DNA of 64,000 nt from Rhodococcus sp. KRD197 (GCF_017168235.1 NZ_JABFAO010000011.1:307513-371512); one strand, 5' to 3'. Numbered from the stretch's first letter, positions 18,552 through 25,933 are shown. The notes: generated by a model from the sequence alone, not told the origin. Made by a program: numbers and translations.

Positions 18552-19190
18552 TCACGGAGGTGTCGGGCGTAGGTATGCGTCGAGGGCGCGGGACATCTCG
18601 ACCATCAGGTCTTCACCGGATATGCGTGAGGACACCATTTCGGCCGACTGCACAGCAGACTGCACCATCAACAGTGCGACGGTGGCGAGCTGGACGGGAT
18701 CGCCGTCTCGGATGGACGAGTCCCGTTGCCCTTGTTCGATCAGAGAGATCAACGCATCGATTATCAGCGACTGACTCGTACCGAGCCGGTGCAGGATATA
18801 GGTGCCGAGAATGTCCGGGTCGGACTGCAGAATCTTGACGAAGAGGGGATGTGTGCGGATCCGGTTGCCGACTACTGCAGCCCCTTCGGAGACCAACTGG
18901 CGGATGGGAACGTCGCCGGTGAGCGACGGCATGACTGCACCGATCTCGCGGGTGAGCAGACTCGACACAACCGCACGTGTGTCAGCCCAGCGCCGGTAGA
19001 CAGTGGGCCGAGAAACCTGAGCCCGACGAGCGATCTCGGCAAGCGTGGTGCGCCTGACGCCGTATTCGAGAATGCAGGAATGTGCAGCGTCGAGCACCTG
19101 GTCTTCGACGGTGCGGTCGCTGTCGGCGGTATGAACATCGGTCGAGGCGGAACCGGTGTCGACAACGGACCGTTCGATCACTGCATCCAC
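18552..19190 (-). CDS. TetR-family transcriptional regulator
   Basis: The 212-residue product has an N-terminal TetR helix-turn-helix: ILDAAHSC-type helix 1, then RRTTLAEIARRAQVSRPTVY with YRRW, and a ligand-binding domain with hydrophobic helices. The ligand is unknown; neighbours (glpD and an alkyl-DHAP-synthase-like flavoprotein) suggest control of glycerol-phosphate or ether-lipid metabolism. GTG at 19190 opens the frame, but GTG at 19181 has GAGG eight bases upstream and may be the true start. The gene is divergent from the flavoprotein gene, and an inverted repeat lies between them. Confidence 0.93.
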   Translation of the reverse strand: MDAVIERSVVDTGSASTDVHTADSDRTVEDQVLDAAHSCILEYGVRRTTLAEIARRAQVSRPTVYRRWADTRAVVSSLLTREIGAVMPSLTGDVPIRQLVSEGAAVVGNRIRTHPLFVKILQSDPDILGTYILHRLGTSQSLIIDALISLIEQGQRDSSIRDGDPVQLATVALLMVQSAVQSAEMVSSRISGEDLMVEMSRALDAYLRPTPP

Positions 19191-19259
19191 CTCGCTCGAT
19201 CTCTTCCGACTGCTACCCGTTCACGCGAACTCGCGCCTGATGCGCATCACGGAGTCCGA

Positions 19260-19290
19260 GTTACAAACCTGCATGTCATGTAACACTATA
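19260..19290. promoter_or_regulatory. divergent promoter with probable TetR operator
   Basis: GTTACA (19260-19265) and TGTAAC (19279-19284) form an inverted repeat with a 13-base centre. On the minus strand TATAGT (19290-19285) is a perfect TANNNT -10 for tetR, directly next to the repeat, so the repeat would cover the tetR transcription start. The flavoprotein ATG begins at 19295. This layout suits an autorepressor. Confidence 0.6.
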
Positions 19291-19294
19291 GATC

Positions 19295-20923
19295 ATGCGA
19301 ACAAAGTCCCGGATCGAGTTTCCCGGTACGCCTGCACCGCTGATGGCGTGGAATGCCTGGGGCGATCCGCGCGAGCGCACACCACTGAGCGAGAGGACGC
19401 GTTCGGTTCTCGAGGCGGTCCTGGGTATCCCCACACATGAGCAACCGACAACCGGCGACGACGCGGTTCGCCTGCACAGGTCGCGGCTCACGGACCACCG
19501 CAGACATGGCCTGGAGACCATTGTCGGAACCGAACATCTCTCGACCGACGACGAGGTACGCACTCAGTTCCTCGGCGGCAAAAGCACACTCGATCTGTTG
19601 GCCCGGCGCAGCGGATCGATCCAGAATGCGCCCGATGCCGTCGCATTCCCCGCCGATGCGGAGGAGGTCGAGGCGCTGCTGCGCTACTGCAGCGAAGAAT
19701 CGATCGCTGTGGTGCCGTTCGGTGGCGGGACGAGTGTCGTCGGTGGTGTGGAGCCTCTCCGCGAATGGTTCGATACCGTCGTGACGATCAGCATGCGCCG
19801 GCTGTGCGCCATGACCGACCTCGACGAAGTCTCCCGCACGGCCACACTGCAGGCGGGCGTCACCGGTCCGCAAGCCGAGGAAATGTTGACCCGGCACGGG
19901 CTTTCCCTCGGTCACTATCCACAATCCTTCGAATACGCGAGCATCGGCGGATTCGCCGCGACGCGATCCTCCGGGCAGGCCTCGTCCGGATACGGACGAT
20001 TCGACGATATGGTCGAAAGCGTCACCGTCGCAACGCCGATCGGGATCACCCACTGCGGTCGCGCCCCGGCCTCGGCAGCGGGCCCCGATCTGCGAGAGGT
20101 CTTCCTCGGGTCCGAGGGCGCACTCGGCATCATCACATCCGTCACCGTGAAGGTGCATCCGATTCCAGCATCGACCGAGTACCGGTCGTGGTGGTTTCCG
20201 ACTTTCGCGGCCGGCTCCGCAGCGTTCCGTGAGCTGGCGGTGGATGCGGGTAGGCCCACTGTCATGAGGCTGTCCGACGAAGCCGAAACCGGAGTCAACT
20301 CCGCGTTGGCGCTCGGTGACAACGGCGACGCGCCGACCGGTGGATGCATCGCCGTTGCCACATTCGACGGTGTCCCCGCCGAGACCGCAGCGCGAGCCGC
20401 TGCCGCCGATACAACGGTGCTGCGCGCCGGTGGCACGGTCGTCGATCCCGAGCACGCCCGGAGGTGGGAGCACGGCCGGTTCGGCTCGCCGTATCTGCGT
20501 GACGCTCTGCTCGACGCGGGTGCGGTGGCGGAAACACTGGAAACGGCGACGAGTTGGGCCGATCTCGACCGGGTGCGCGGCGAAGTCGTCGCCGCCCTCG
20601 TAGATTCCCTGACGGCATCAGGTACTCCGCCGCTCGTGATGTGCCACATCTCCCACGTCTACGCCACCGGTGCCTCGCTCTACTTCACGGTGGTCTGTGC
20701 AGCGGCAGGCGACCCGGCGGCACAGTGGACTCGCGCCAAGGAAGCGGCCACGACCGCGATGGCGACGGCGGGAGCAACAATCACACATCATCACGCCGTC
20801 GGTCGCGATCACCGACCTTGGATGGCAGAGGAGGTCGGATCCGTCGGCATTGCGATGCTTCGAGCAATGAAATCCGCGGTCGACCCCGCAGGGGTGCTGA
20901 ACCCTGGCAAACTGATCCCGTGA
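19295..20923 (+). CDS. FAD-linked oxidase, alkylglycerone-phosphate-synthase-like
   Basis: The 542-residue flavoprotein belongs to the VAO/PCMH family. It has the pyrophosphate-binding loop VPFGGGTSVVGG, the segment SSGYGRFDDMVESV, PTVMRLSDEAET with a conserved Arg, and near the C-terminus ITHHHAVGRDH. The last matches the HHH active-site motif of alkylglycerone-phosphate synthases, which exchange the acyl group of acyl-DHAP for a fatty alcohol to make ether lipids. Whether the bacterial protein does this is not known; Rv2251 is the mycobacterial relative. There is no clear ribosome-binding site, so the mRNA may be nearly leaderless. The kinase gene follows 19 bp later. Confidence 0.88.
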   Translation: MRTKSRIEFPGTPAPLMAWNAWGDPRERTPLSERTRSVLEAVLGIPTHEQPTTGDDAVRLHRSRLTDHRRHGLETIVGTEHLSTDDEVRTQFLGGKSTLDLLARRSGSIQNAPDAVAFPADAEEVEALLRYCSEESIAVVPFGGGTSVVGGVEPLREWFDTVVTISMRRLCAMTDLDEVSRTATLQAGVTGPQAEEMLTRHGLSLGHYPQSFEYASIGGFAATRSSGQASSGYGRFDDMVESVTVATPIGITHCGRAPASAAGPDLREVFLGSEGALGIITSVTVKVHPIPASTEYRSWWFPTFAAGSAAFRELAVDAGRPTVMRLSDEAETGVNSALALGDNGDAPTGGCIAVATFDGVPAETAARAAAADTTVLRAGGTVVDPEHARRWEHGRFGSPYLRDALLDAGAVAETLETATSWADLDRVRGEVVAALVDSLTASGTPPLVMCHISHVYATGASLYFTVVCAAAGDPAAQWTRAKEAATTAMATAGATITHHHAVGRDHRPWMAEEVGSVGIAMLRAMKSAVDPAGVLNPGKLIP

Positions 20924-20942
20924 ACACGGGGCCGGCGCGCGC

Positions 20943-21836
20943 ATGAGCATCGCGGTCTCCGTCTTGACCAATCCCGTCGCAGGCAACGGACGGGCGACCC
21001 GCATTTCGAGAGAGGTCGTCACCAGACTGCGCGAGCGCGGGGCGAGTGTCACCACCATCGAGGGCCGCACCCCTGGTGATGCCCTCGAATCCGCCAAGCG
21101 AGCCGTGCGCGCTGGGACCGAAGCGCTGGTCGCGGTGGGTGGCGACGGTCTGGTCAACCTCGCCTTGCAGGCCGTTGCGAGGACGTCCACGCCCCTGGCG
21201 GTCGTACCTGCGGGAACCGGCAACGACTTGGCACGACTGCTCGGTGTCCCGCTCACCGATCCGGCGGCCGCCGCGGACATCGTGCTGGACGGACGATCGG
21301 TTTCGATCGATCTCGGCCGCGTCGATGGTCGTTGGTTCTCGACGGTGCTGTCGAGCGGATTCGACAGTCTCGTCACCGAGCGCGCGAACAAACTGCGCTG
21401 GCCGACCGGTCGTCTGCGCTACAACCTGGCGATGCTACTCGAGCTGGCCCGACTCCGGCCGATTCCCTATCGCCTGGGTCTCGACGGCGAATCGCTGGAC
21501 ATCGAGGCGACACTGGTGACCGTCGGCAACGGACCCACGTACGGCGGCGGGATGGCCATTTGCCCTGCGGCCCGTGTCGACGACGGTCTGCTCGATGTCA
21601 CCGTGGTCCGCGCATCGAGCCGACGGCGGCTGGTCCGACTGTCTCCGACTGTGTACAAGGGAACGCATGTGTCCCTGCCCGAGGTGGAAACCTACCGAGC
21701 CGAAACCGTGTCACTCGCTGCGCCGGGAATGGTCGCCTACGCCGACGGCGAACGCTTCTCGGCGCTGCCGATAGTCATCGAAGCCGTGCCCGAAGCCGTC
21801 ACGGTGTTGGTGGGCCGCACTTCGCCCCTCGGTTGA
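20943..21836 (+). CDS. diacylglycerol kinase-family lipid kinase (YegS/DgkB-like)
   Basis: The 297-residue protein has the DAG-kinase catalytic domain: TNPVAGNGRATRI, the nucleotide motif GGDGLVNLALQ, and PAGTGNDLARLLGV. The C-terminal beta domain contains NGPTYGGGMAICPAARVDDG. The family phosphorylates diacylglycerol or related lipids; the Rv2252 relative was reported to act in phosphatidylinositol mannoside synthesis (from memory). It is the last gene of the two-gene operon with the flavoprotein. ATG 20943 is 19 bp after the previous stop. Confidence 0.92.
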   Translation: MSIAVSVLTNPVAGNGRATRISREVVTRLRERGASVTTIEGRTPGDALESAKRAVRAGTEALVAVGGDGLVNLALQAVARTSTPLAVVPAGTGNDLARLLGVPLTDPAAAADIVLDGRSVSIDLGRVDGRWFSTVLSSGFDSLVTERANKLRWPTGRLRYNLAMLLELARLRPIPYRLGLDGESLDIEATLVTVGNGPTYGGGMAICPAARVDDGLLDVTVVRASSRRRLVRLSPTVYKGTHVSLPEVETYRAETVSLAAPGMVAYADGERFSALPIVIEAVPEAVTVLVGRTSPLG

Positions 21837-21877
21837 CTTGCTGCCTGTTCGATCGCAGGTCTTACAGTCTTTCGACG

Positions 21878-22051
21878 TCACAATTTGTTGGCGTCGCGGC
21901 GTCCTCCTGCGCTGACGGCGGTGATCAACCAGTAGAGGCCGAACACTATCGCGGCAGCTATGGCCACCCAGAACAGTCCCTTGATCACCGCGCCCAGTAT
22001 TGCGAACGCGAGCCAGACGAGGACGATGATGCCGAGCACTTTCCAGAACAT
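21878..22051 (-). CDS. 57-residue membrane protein
   Basis: Too short for most ORF cut-offs but well supported. ATG at 22051 has AAAGGGA seven bases upstream. The product starts MFWKVLGIIVLVWLAFAILG, continues with a second helix GLFWVAIAAAIVFGLYWLIT, and ends in a basic tail GGRRDANKL. The topology is a two-helix hairpin. It lies 120 bp downstream of pspM and could be a small envelope-stress membrane protein, but this is inference only. A 13-bp perfect inverted repeat sits 20 bp upstream. Confidence 0.75.
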   Translation of the reverse strand: MFWKVLGIIVLVWLAFAILGAVIKGLFWVAIAAAIVFGLYWLITAVSAGGRRDANKL

Positions 22052-22070
22052 GCGCTTTCCCTTTCGTTGT

Positions 22071-22113
22071 GTACCTACGATCCTGACAGCTCGAAGGCTC
22101 GGATCGTAGGTAC
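22071..22113. promoter_or_regulatory. 13-bp perfect inverted repeat before the 57-residue membrane gene
   Basis: GTACCTACGATCC (22071-22083) and its exact reverse complement (22101-22113) flank a 17-base loop. The element ends 20 bp before the start codon, in the leader of the minus-strand gene. It may be an operator for a dimeric regulator or an RNA hairpin controlling translation. Confidence 0.65.
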
Positions 22114-22136
22114 CGACAACAAGATCAGGGAAAGAT

Positions 22137-22149
22137 GGGGGAACACCCC
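22137..22149 (-). terminator. weak terminator-like hairpin after pspM
   Basis: On the minus strand GGGG-TGTTC-CCCC followed by ATCTTT lies 22 bp after the pspM stop. The stem is short, so termination may be partial. Confidence 0.35.
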
Positions 22150-22171
22150 GAGAGCACCGAGAGAGGGGGTT

Positions 22172-22963
22172 TCATCGGTGCCGACTCCGTATTGCGTTGA
22201 GCTCGGCGAGCGCAGTCGCCCAACCCTCCAACCGATCGGTGGCCGAGGTCAACTCCGCCTTGCGTCCGGCAACGGAGCTCGACGGGAGGGCATTGGGGGC
22301 GGTCAACCGGGCCGCAGCGGCGACGAGCTCCTCGAACTGATCGACACCGGAGTCGAGTTCGGTCGCGGCGCCGGTGATTGTGGCGGAGAGGTGTTCGCGC
22401 GCCCGCGCGTTGGCGTCCGCGGCACGCTCCATCGCCACGATGTCCGCGGCCATCTCCATGAGCGCCTGCGCGGCTGCCGAGGCGACATCGGTGGTGTCGG
22501 CCATCTCCACCGGATCGACGAACTCGGATCGGCTCAGAATGCCGGAAAGCTCGTAGAGACTCCGCTGCGCACCGATGAGCCGGCTCATGGGCTCGTAGGT
22601 TGCGGACGAGCGCGCGGGTAGCACCGTCTTGTTCGGCCGAGCGGCAGGAAGCGGTTGCGATCTCAATCGCCGGTAGGTACCGACTGCCAAGACTGCGGGC
22701 ACAGCGAAGACAGCTGCGCCACCCCCGGCAACGATCATCGTCCATTCCGGGGCCGACCCGACGGCGAGGCCCGCGGCGGACACCGCCGAGATGCCCGAGG
22801 CGCCGCCGAACCACGATCCGCGTCGACGCGCGCGCCGCACTCGTCTGATTTGCTTCCGACGCGGATCGTTCCACCGACCGACCGCCTCGATTGCCGTTTC
22901 GCTCATCCTGCGTGCGCTGTCAGCCACGCCGCGAACCGCCGTGACGGACCCGGGAACAGGCAT
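22172..22963 (-). CDS. pspM: PspM-like membrane protein of the phage-shock locus
   Basis: In M. tuberculosis the order clgR-pspA-pspM is the core envelope-stress operon; this gene holds the pspM (Rv2743c) position. The product has a basic N-terminal part (RKQIRRVRRARRRGSWF), two predicted membrane helices (SGISAVSAAGLAVGS and TMIVAGGGAAVFAVPAVLAV) and a C-terminal coiled-coil region rich in Ala/Glu. It is thought to hold PspA at the membrane. The start is uncertain: GTG 23005 opens the frame, ATG 22963 lies inside the large hairpin, and GTG 22927 lies beyond it. I list 22963 as a compromise (263 residues). Confidence 0.8.
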   Translation of the reverse strand: MPVPGSVTAVRGVADSARRMSETAIEAVGRWNDPRRKQIRRVRRARRRGSWFGGASGISAVSAAGLAVGSAPEWTMIVAGGGAAVFAVPAVLAVGTYRRLRSQPLPAARPNKTVLPARSSATYEPMSRLIGAQRSLYELSGILSRSEFVDPVEMADTTDVASAAAQALMEMAADIVAMERAADANARAREHLSATITGAATELDSGVDQFEELVAAAARLTAPNALPSSSVAGRKAELTSATDRLEGWATALAELNAIRSRHR

Positions 22964-22995
22964 GGCCGACCACTTGTGTGGTCGGCCATGCCTGT
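22956..22995 (-). terminator. 18-bp perfect hairpin between pspA and pspM
   Basis: Arms 22956-22973 and 22978-22995 are exact reverse complements with a 4-base loop TTGT. It begins 31 bp after the pspA stop. No T-run follows. As RNA it would be extremely stable and would either terminate most transcripts after pspA, protect the pspA 3' end, or hide the pspM start. It would keep PspA in excess over PspM. Confidence 0.75.
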
Positions 22996-23025
22996 ACTTG
23001 TTCACGATTCGGTTCGCTGGGGCGT

Positions 23026-23850
23026 TCAGTTCTGCGCGGGAGGTTCGGGCGTCGTGTTTGCCGAGTTGGTGTTCGGCGACTTGGCAATCGACGGCTTGGA
23101 CGCGGTGTTTCCGGACGGAAGCGACTCACCGGCCATGGAGGCTCGGATCTGTTCGAGCCTGCTGTGGCCTGCCATCTGGACCGAAGCCTGCTGCACCTCC
23201 ATCATGCGGCCGGACACCGTGTTCTGCGCCAGCTCCGCAGAGCCGAGTGCGTCTGCATACCGACGCTCGATCTTGTCGCGAACCGCGTCGAGGCTCGGGG
23301 TGTTGCCCGGAGCGGACAGCGTCGAGTCCATCGACCGCAGTGACTCGCTGACCTTCTCCTGCATCTTTGCCTGCTCGAGTTGGCTGAGCAGCTTGGTCCG
23401 CTCGGCAACCTTGGCTTGCAGGGCCATCGCGTTCTGTTCGACGGCCTTCTTCGCCTGCGACGCCGCCTGCAGCGACTGATCGTGCAGCACCTTCAGGTCC
23501 TCGACGCTCTGCTCAGCGGTGACGAGCTGCGCCGCGAACGCCTCGGCGGCGTTGGTGTACTGCGTTGCCTTCTCCACGTCACCGGCGGCATTGGCCTGGT
23601 CAGCCAGTGTGACCGCCTGGCGAGCATTGGCGTTGAGCTTTTCGACCTCGTCCAGTTGACGGCTCAGTTTCATCTCCAGCTGACGCTGATTGCCGATCAC
23701 CGAGGCCGCCTGCTGAGACAGCGCCTGGTGCTGTCGTTGCGCATCCTCGATGGCCTGCTGAATCTGAACCTTGGGGTCGGCCTTCTCGTCGATCTTGGAA
23801 TTGAAGAGCGCCATCATGTACTTCCAGGCCTTGACGAAAGGATTAGCCAT
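23026..23850 (-). CDS. pspA: phage shock protein A
   Basis: PspA (ESCRT-III-like) assembles on damaged membranes and, in mycobacteria, also binds ClgR. The 274-residue product starts [20 protein letters not shown] (amphipathic N-terminal helix), followed by about 200 residues of coiled coil ([20 protein letters not shown] and onward). It ends in a disordered Ser/Pro/Asn tail. It corresponds to the 35-kDa antigen Rv2744c. ATG at 23850. A 167-bp gap separates it from clgR; transcription probably comes from the SigE-type promoter before clgR. Confidence 0.96.
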   Translation of the reverse strand: MANPFVKAWKYMMALFNSKIDEKADPKVQIQQAIEDAQRQHQALSQQAASVIGNQRQLEMKLSRQLDEVEKLNANARQAVTLADQANAAGDVEKATQYTNAAEAFAAQLVTAEQSVEDLKVLHDQSLQAASQAKKAVEQNAMALQAKVAERTKLLSQLEQAKMQEKVSESLRSMDSTLSAPGNTPSLDAVRDKIERRYADALGSAELAQNTVSGRMMEVQQASVQMAGHSRLEQIRASMAGESLPSGNTASKPSIAKSPNTNSANTTPEPPAQN

Positions 23851-24017
23851 GGGTTGATCCTGCCTCCATCCAGAGCGACGTTGTCGCGCGTAGGGGGTCG
23901 GCTGACGTGTGCAGCGACCTACGATGAGTTGCCCGTGTCACGAGAATACTGGTCTGGTCGAATTGCCGTGGAACTGTGTCACCAATGCAGTTGCGCGGGC
24001 TGGTGCAAGCCCGTTGC

Positions 24018-24374
24018 TCACGCTGCGGCGAGGGCTCGCGCAGGCGCCGGAATAACCACCCTCGTCTCGCCCGCGATGCGGGGCGAGGTGTCCTCGGCAC
24101 CCACCGAGGCGGGCGTCTCGGCAGCACGCGCTGCGGCCGAGGATTCCGACAGGCATTCGCTCACATCGCTCATGACGTCGGCCAAGGGCACGGCGAGAGC
24201 GTCGCAGATCGCGGCGAGCAACTCGCTCGAGGCTTCTTTCCGTCCACGTTCTACTTCCGAGAGATACCCCAGACTGACCCGTGCCGTGTTCGATACCTCG
24301 CGCAGTGTGCGACTCTGCGCAACACGAGTGCGCCGCAAACTGTCGCCGAGTGCTTCACGCAATAGCAGCGCCAT
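24018..24374 (-). CDS. clgR: transcriptional activator ClgR
   Basis: ClgR is an XRE-type activator of clp proteases, psp and other envelope-stress genes. The 118-residue protein has a helix-turn-helix, TLREVSNTARVSLGYLSEVE, followed by RGRKEASSELLAAICDALAV. I start at ATG 24374 because AGGAGG lies seven bases upstream; ATG 24398 would put that sequence inside the gene. The C-terminus ends ARALAAA, an ssrA-like tail; in Streptomyces and Corynebacterium ClgR is destroyed by Clp protease. The gene is preceded by a SigE-type promoter. Confidence 0.94.
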   Translation of the reverse strand: MALLLREALGDSLRRTRVAQSRTLREVSNTARVSLGYLSEVERGRKEASSELLAAICDALAVPLADVMSDVSECLSESSAAARAAETPASVGAEDTSPRIAGETRVVIPAPARALAAA

Positions 24375-24453
24375 CTCGCTCCTCCTCGTTCGAGCCATGT
24401 CGTTCGAAACTGTGCTTCGTCTTCTGTACGTCCAAGTCCAGCATCTTCAGGTA

Positions 24454-24482
24454 CAACGTAGGACGGGGCTCGATTGGTTCCC
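24454..24482 (-). promoter_or_regulatory. SigE-type ECF promoter for clgR-pspA
   Basis: On the minus strand GGGAACC (24482-24476) and CGTTG (24458-24454) match the SigE/SigH pattern GGAAC-N18/19-GTT, with 19 bases between GGAAC and GTT. The start would lie about 70 bp before the clgR ATG. In M. tuberculosis SigE controls clgR-pspA, so the match is biologically sensible. The promoter begins four bases after the stop of the cinA remnant. Confidence 0.72.
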
Positions 24483-24486
24483 GACC

Positions 24487-24588
24487 CTATACCGCCGATG
24501 CACCTTCGAGACGCTGCTGCAGCAACGACACGGCTAGTCGGACTGTATCGCGTCGAACAGCCCAACGGTCACCCGAGAGTTTCACTTC
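24487..24588 (-). pseudogene. cinA: 3' remnant of cinA/pncC (nicotinamide-nucleotide amidase)
   Basis: Immediately after the pgsA stop, the minus strand reads EVKLSGDRWAVRRDTVRLAV then SLLQQRLEGASAV and a stop. LSGDRxAVRRxTxxxAxxLLxQ is the C-terminal signature of CinA/PncC proteins (E. coli PncC has FSGDRDAVRRQA and a similar Leu-rich helix). Only about 33 codons remain and the catalytic part is gone. In other actinobacteria cinA often lies between pgsA and clgR, so this is a deletion scar in the expected place. Confidence 0.75.
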
Positions 24589-24590
24589 GG

Positions 24591-25208
24591 TCAACGGGTC
24601 GCACCTCTTCTCAGGCGCACGGCCTGGACGATGTAATCCACTCCCGTGTACACCGTGAGCACGACAGCCAAACCCATCAACGTCACCGATACGAACCGGA
24701 CTTCGTCGGGTAGCGGGAACAGATAGAACCCGATAGCAACGCTCTGCAAGAGCGTCTTCACCTTTCCGCCGCGGCCGGCCGGGATGACACCGTGCCGGAT
24801 CACTGCGAACCGCACGCCCGTGATGGCAATCTCGCGGGCCGCGATCACGATGGTGACCCACCACGGGAGGTCGCCCAGAATCGACAAACCGACCAGCGCG
24901 GCGCCGATCAGCGCCTTGTCCGCGATGGGGTCGGCCATCTTGCCGAAATCGGTGACCAGTCCGTATTTGCGTGCAAGTTGGCCGTCGACACGGTCGGTGA
25001 TCGCGGCTACCGCGAACACGACCGTCGCGCCGATCCGCCATGCGGGGTCCTGACCGTCGTCGACGAACAGTACGACGAGGAAGACGGGAACCAGGGCGAT
25101 CCGAAGCACGGTCAGAACGTTCGCAATGTTGAGTATCGGAACCGCTTCGGACCCTGTCGAAGAGTTGCCGTGCGGAGGCCGCGGAGTCGGCGGAACCTCC
25201 CCGGTCAT
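24591..25208 (-). CDS. pgsA: CDP-diacylglycerol-glycerol-3-phosphate phosphatidyltransferase-type enzyme
   Basis: The 205-residue integral membrane enzyme carries the CDP-alcohol phosphotransferase motif: the D-x2-DG-x2-AR part (TDRVDGQLARKYG) followed by the G-x3-D-x3-D part (GKMADPIADK). This family makes phosphatidylglycerol phosphate or related phospholipids; by position it matches Rv2746c (pgsA3). About six membrane helices are predicted. ATG at 25208 precedes a short polar N-terminal tail. It is divergent from argA. Confidence 0.93.
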   Translation of the reverse strand: MTGEVPPTPRPPHGNSSTGSEAVPILNIANVLTVLRIALVPVFLVVLFVDDGQDPAWRIGATVVFAVAAITDRVDGQLARKYGLVTDFGKMADPIADKALIGAALVGLSILGDLPWWVTIVIAAREIAITGVRFAVIRHGVIPAGRGGKVKTLLQSVAIGFYLFPLPDEVRFVSVTLMGLAVVLTVYTGVDYIVQAVRLRRGATR

Positions 25209-25335
25209 GCCGCCCCGCCAGATTCTTCGGCGTCCCGGAGGACATTGATAGCGAAAGGTCGACGACGGTGTCCAGGTTCGTGGGTGGCGAGTTCGATTAC
25301 GGACACACGAGAAGAATATCGGTTGGAGCGTTGGC

Positions 25336-25341
25336 TACTGT
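25336..25341 (+). promoter_or_regulatory. -10 hexamer for a leaderless argA transcript
   Basis: TACTGT is followed by exactly seven bases and then the ATG at 25349, so the mRNA should begin at the start codon. No ribosome-binding site is present. Confidence 0.6.
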
Positions 25342-25348
25342 TCACCAC

Positions 25349-25933
25349 ATGACTTCTGCGCCGAATCGGGCCGGTCGACCTCCCGTCGACGACGCGTCCG
25401 ACCCGAGTTCGAACTCACGGCTCCTCGCCCACGGCGGCGACGATGTAGTGGTTCGACGTGCGCGAACATCCGACATTCCCGAGATCAAACGCCTGATCGA
25501 CATTTACGCCGGGAAGATTCTGCTCGAGAAGAACCTCGTGACGTTGTACGAGGCGGTGCAGGAATTCTGGGTGGCGGAGCGAGCCGGATCGGTGATCGGG
25601 TGCGGCGCCCTGCACGTGTTGTGGGCTGATCTGGGCGAGGTGCGCACGGTGGCGGTGGATCCGTCCGCCAAGGGTCACGGGGCCGGGCACTTGATCGTCG
25701 ACAAATTGGTCGACGTTGCACGCGAACTGGCCCTGCAGAAGCTGTTCGTACTCACCTTCGAGGTGGACTTCTTCTCCCGACATGGATTCGCCGAGATCGA
25801 AGGGACGCCCGTCACCGCCGAGGTGTACGCGGAGATGTGCAGGTCGTACGACACCGGTGTCGCCGAGTTCCTCGATCTGAGTTACGTGAAACCGAACACG
25901 CTGGGCAACACCCGGATGTTGCTCTCGCTCTGA
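25349..25933 (+). CDS. argA: amino-acid N-acetyltransferase (N-acetylglutamate synthase)
   Basis: ArgA catalyses the first step of arginine synthesis, N-acetylation of glutamate, using a single GNAT domain (Rv2747 type). The 194-residue product has VRRARTSDIPEIKRLIDIYA at the domain start, VRTVAVDPSAKGHGAGHLIV containing the acetyl-CoA loop (GHGAGH in place of R/QxxGxG/A), and FEVDFFSRHGFAEIEG. ATG 25349 is chosen because of the adjacent leaderless promoter; an upstream GTG/TTG frame to 25268 would add 27 unconserved residues. Confidence 0.92.
   Translation: MTSAPNRAGRPPVDDASDPSSNSRLLAHGGDDVVVRRARTSDIPEIKRLIDIYAGKILLEKNLVTLYEAVQEFWVAERAGSVIGCGALHVLWADLGEVRTVAVDPSAKGHGAGHLIVDKLVDVARELALQKLFVLTFEVDFFSRHGFAEIEGTPVTAEVYAEMCRSYDTGVAEFLDLSYVKPNTLGNTRMLLSL

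Noticed and set aside
24487..25245. 252-codon minus-strand frame as one gene
   Set aside because: Most of it is a frame-shifted shadow of pgsA; only the last 34 codons are meaningful (cinA remnant).
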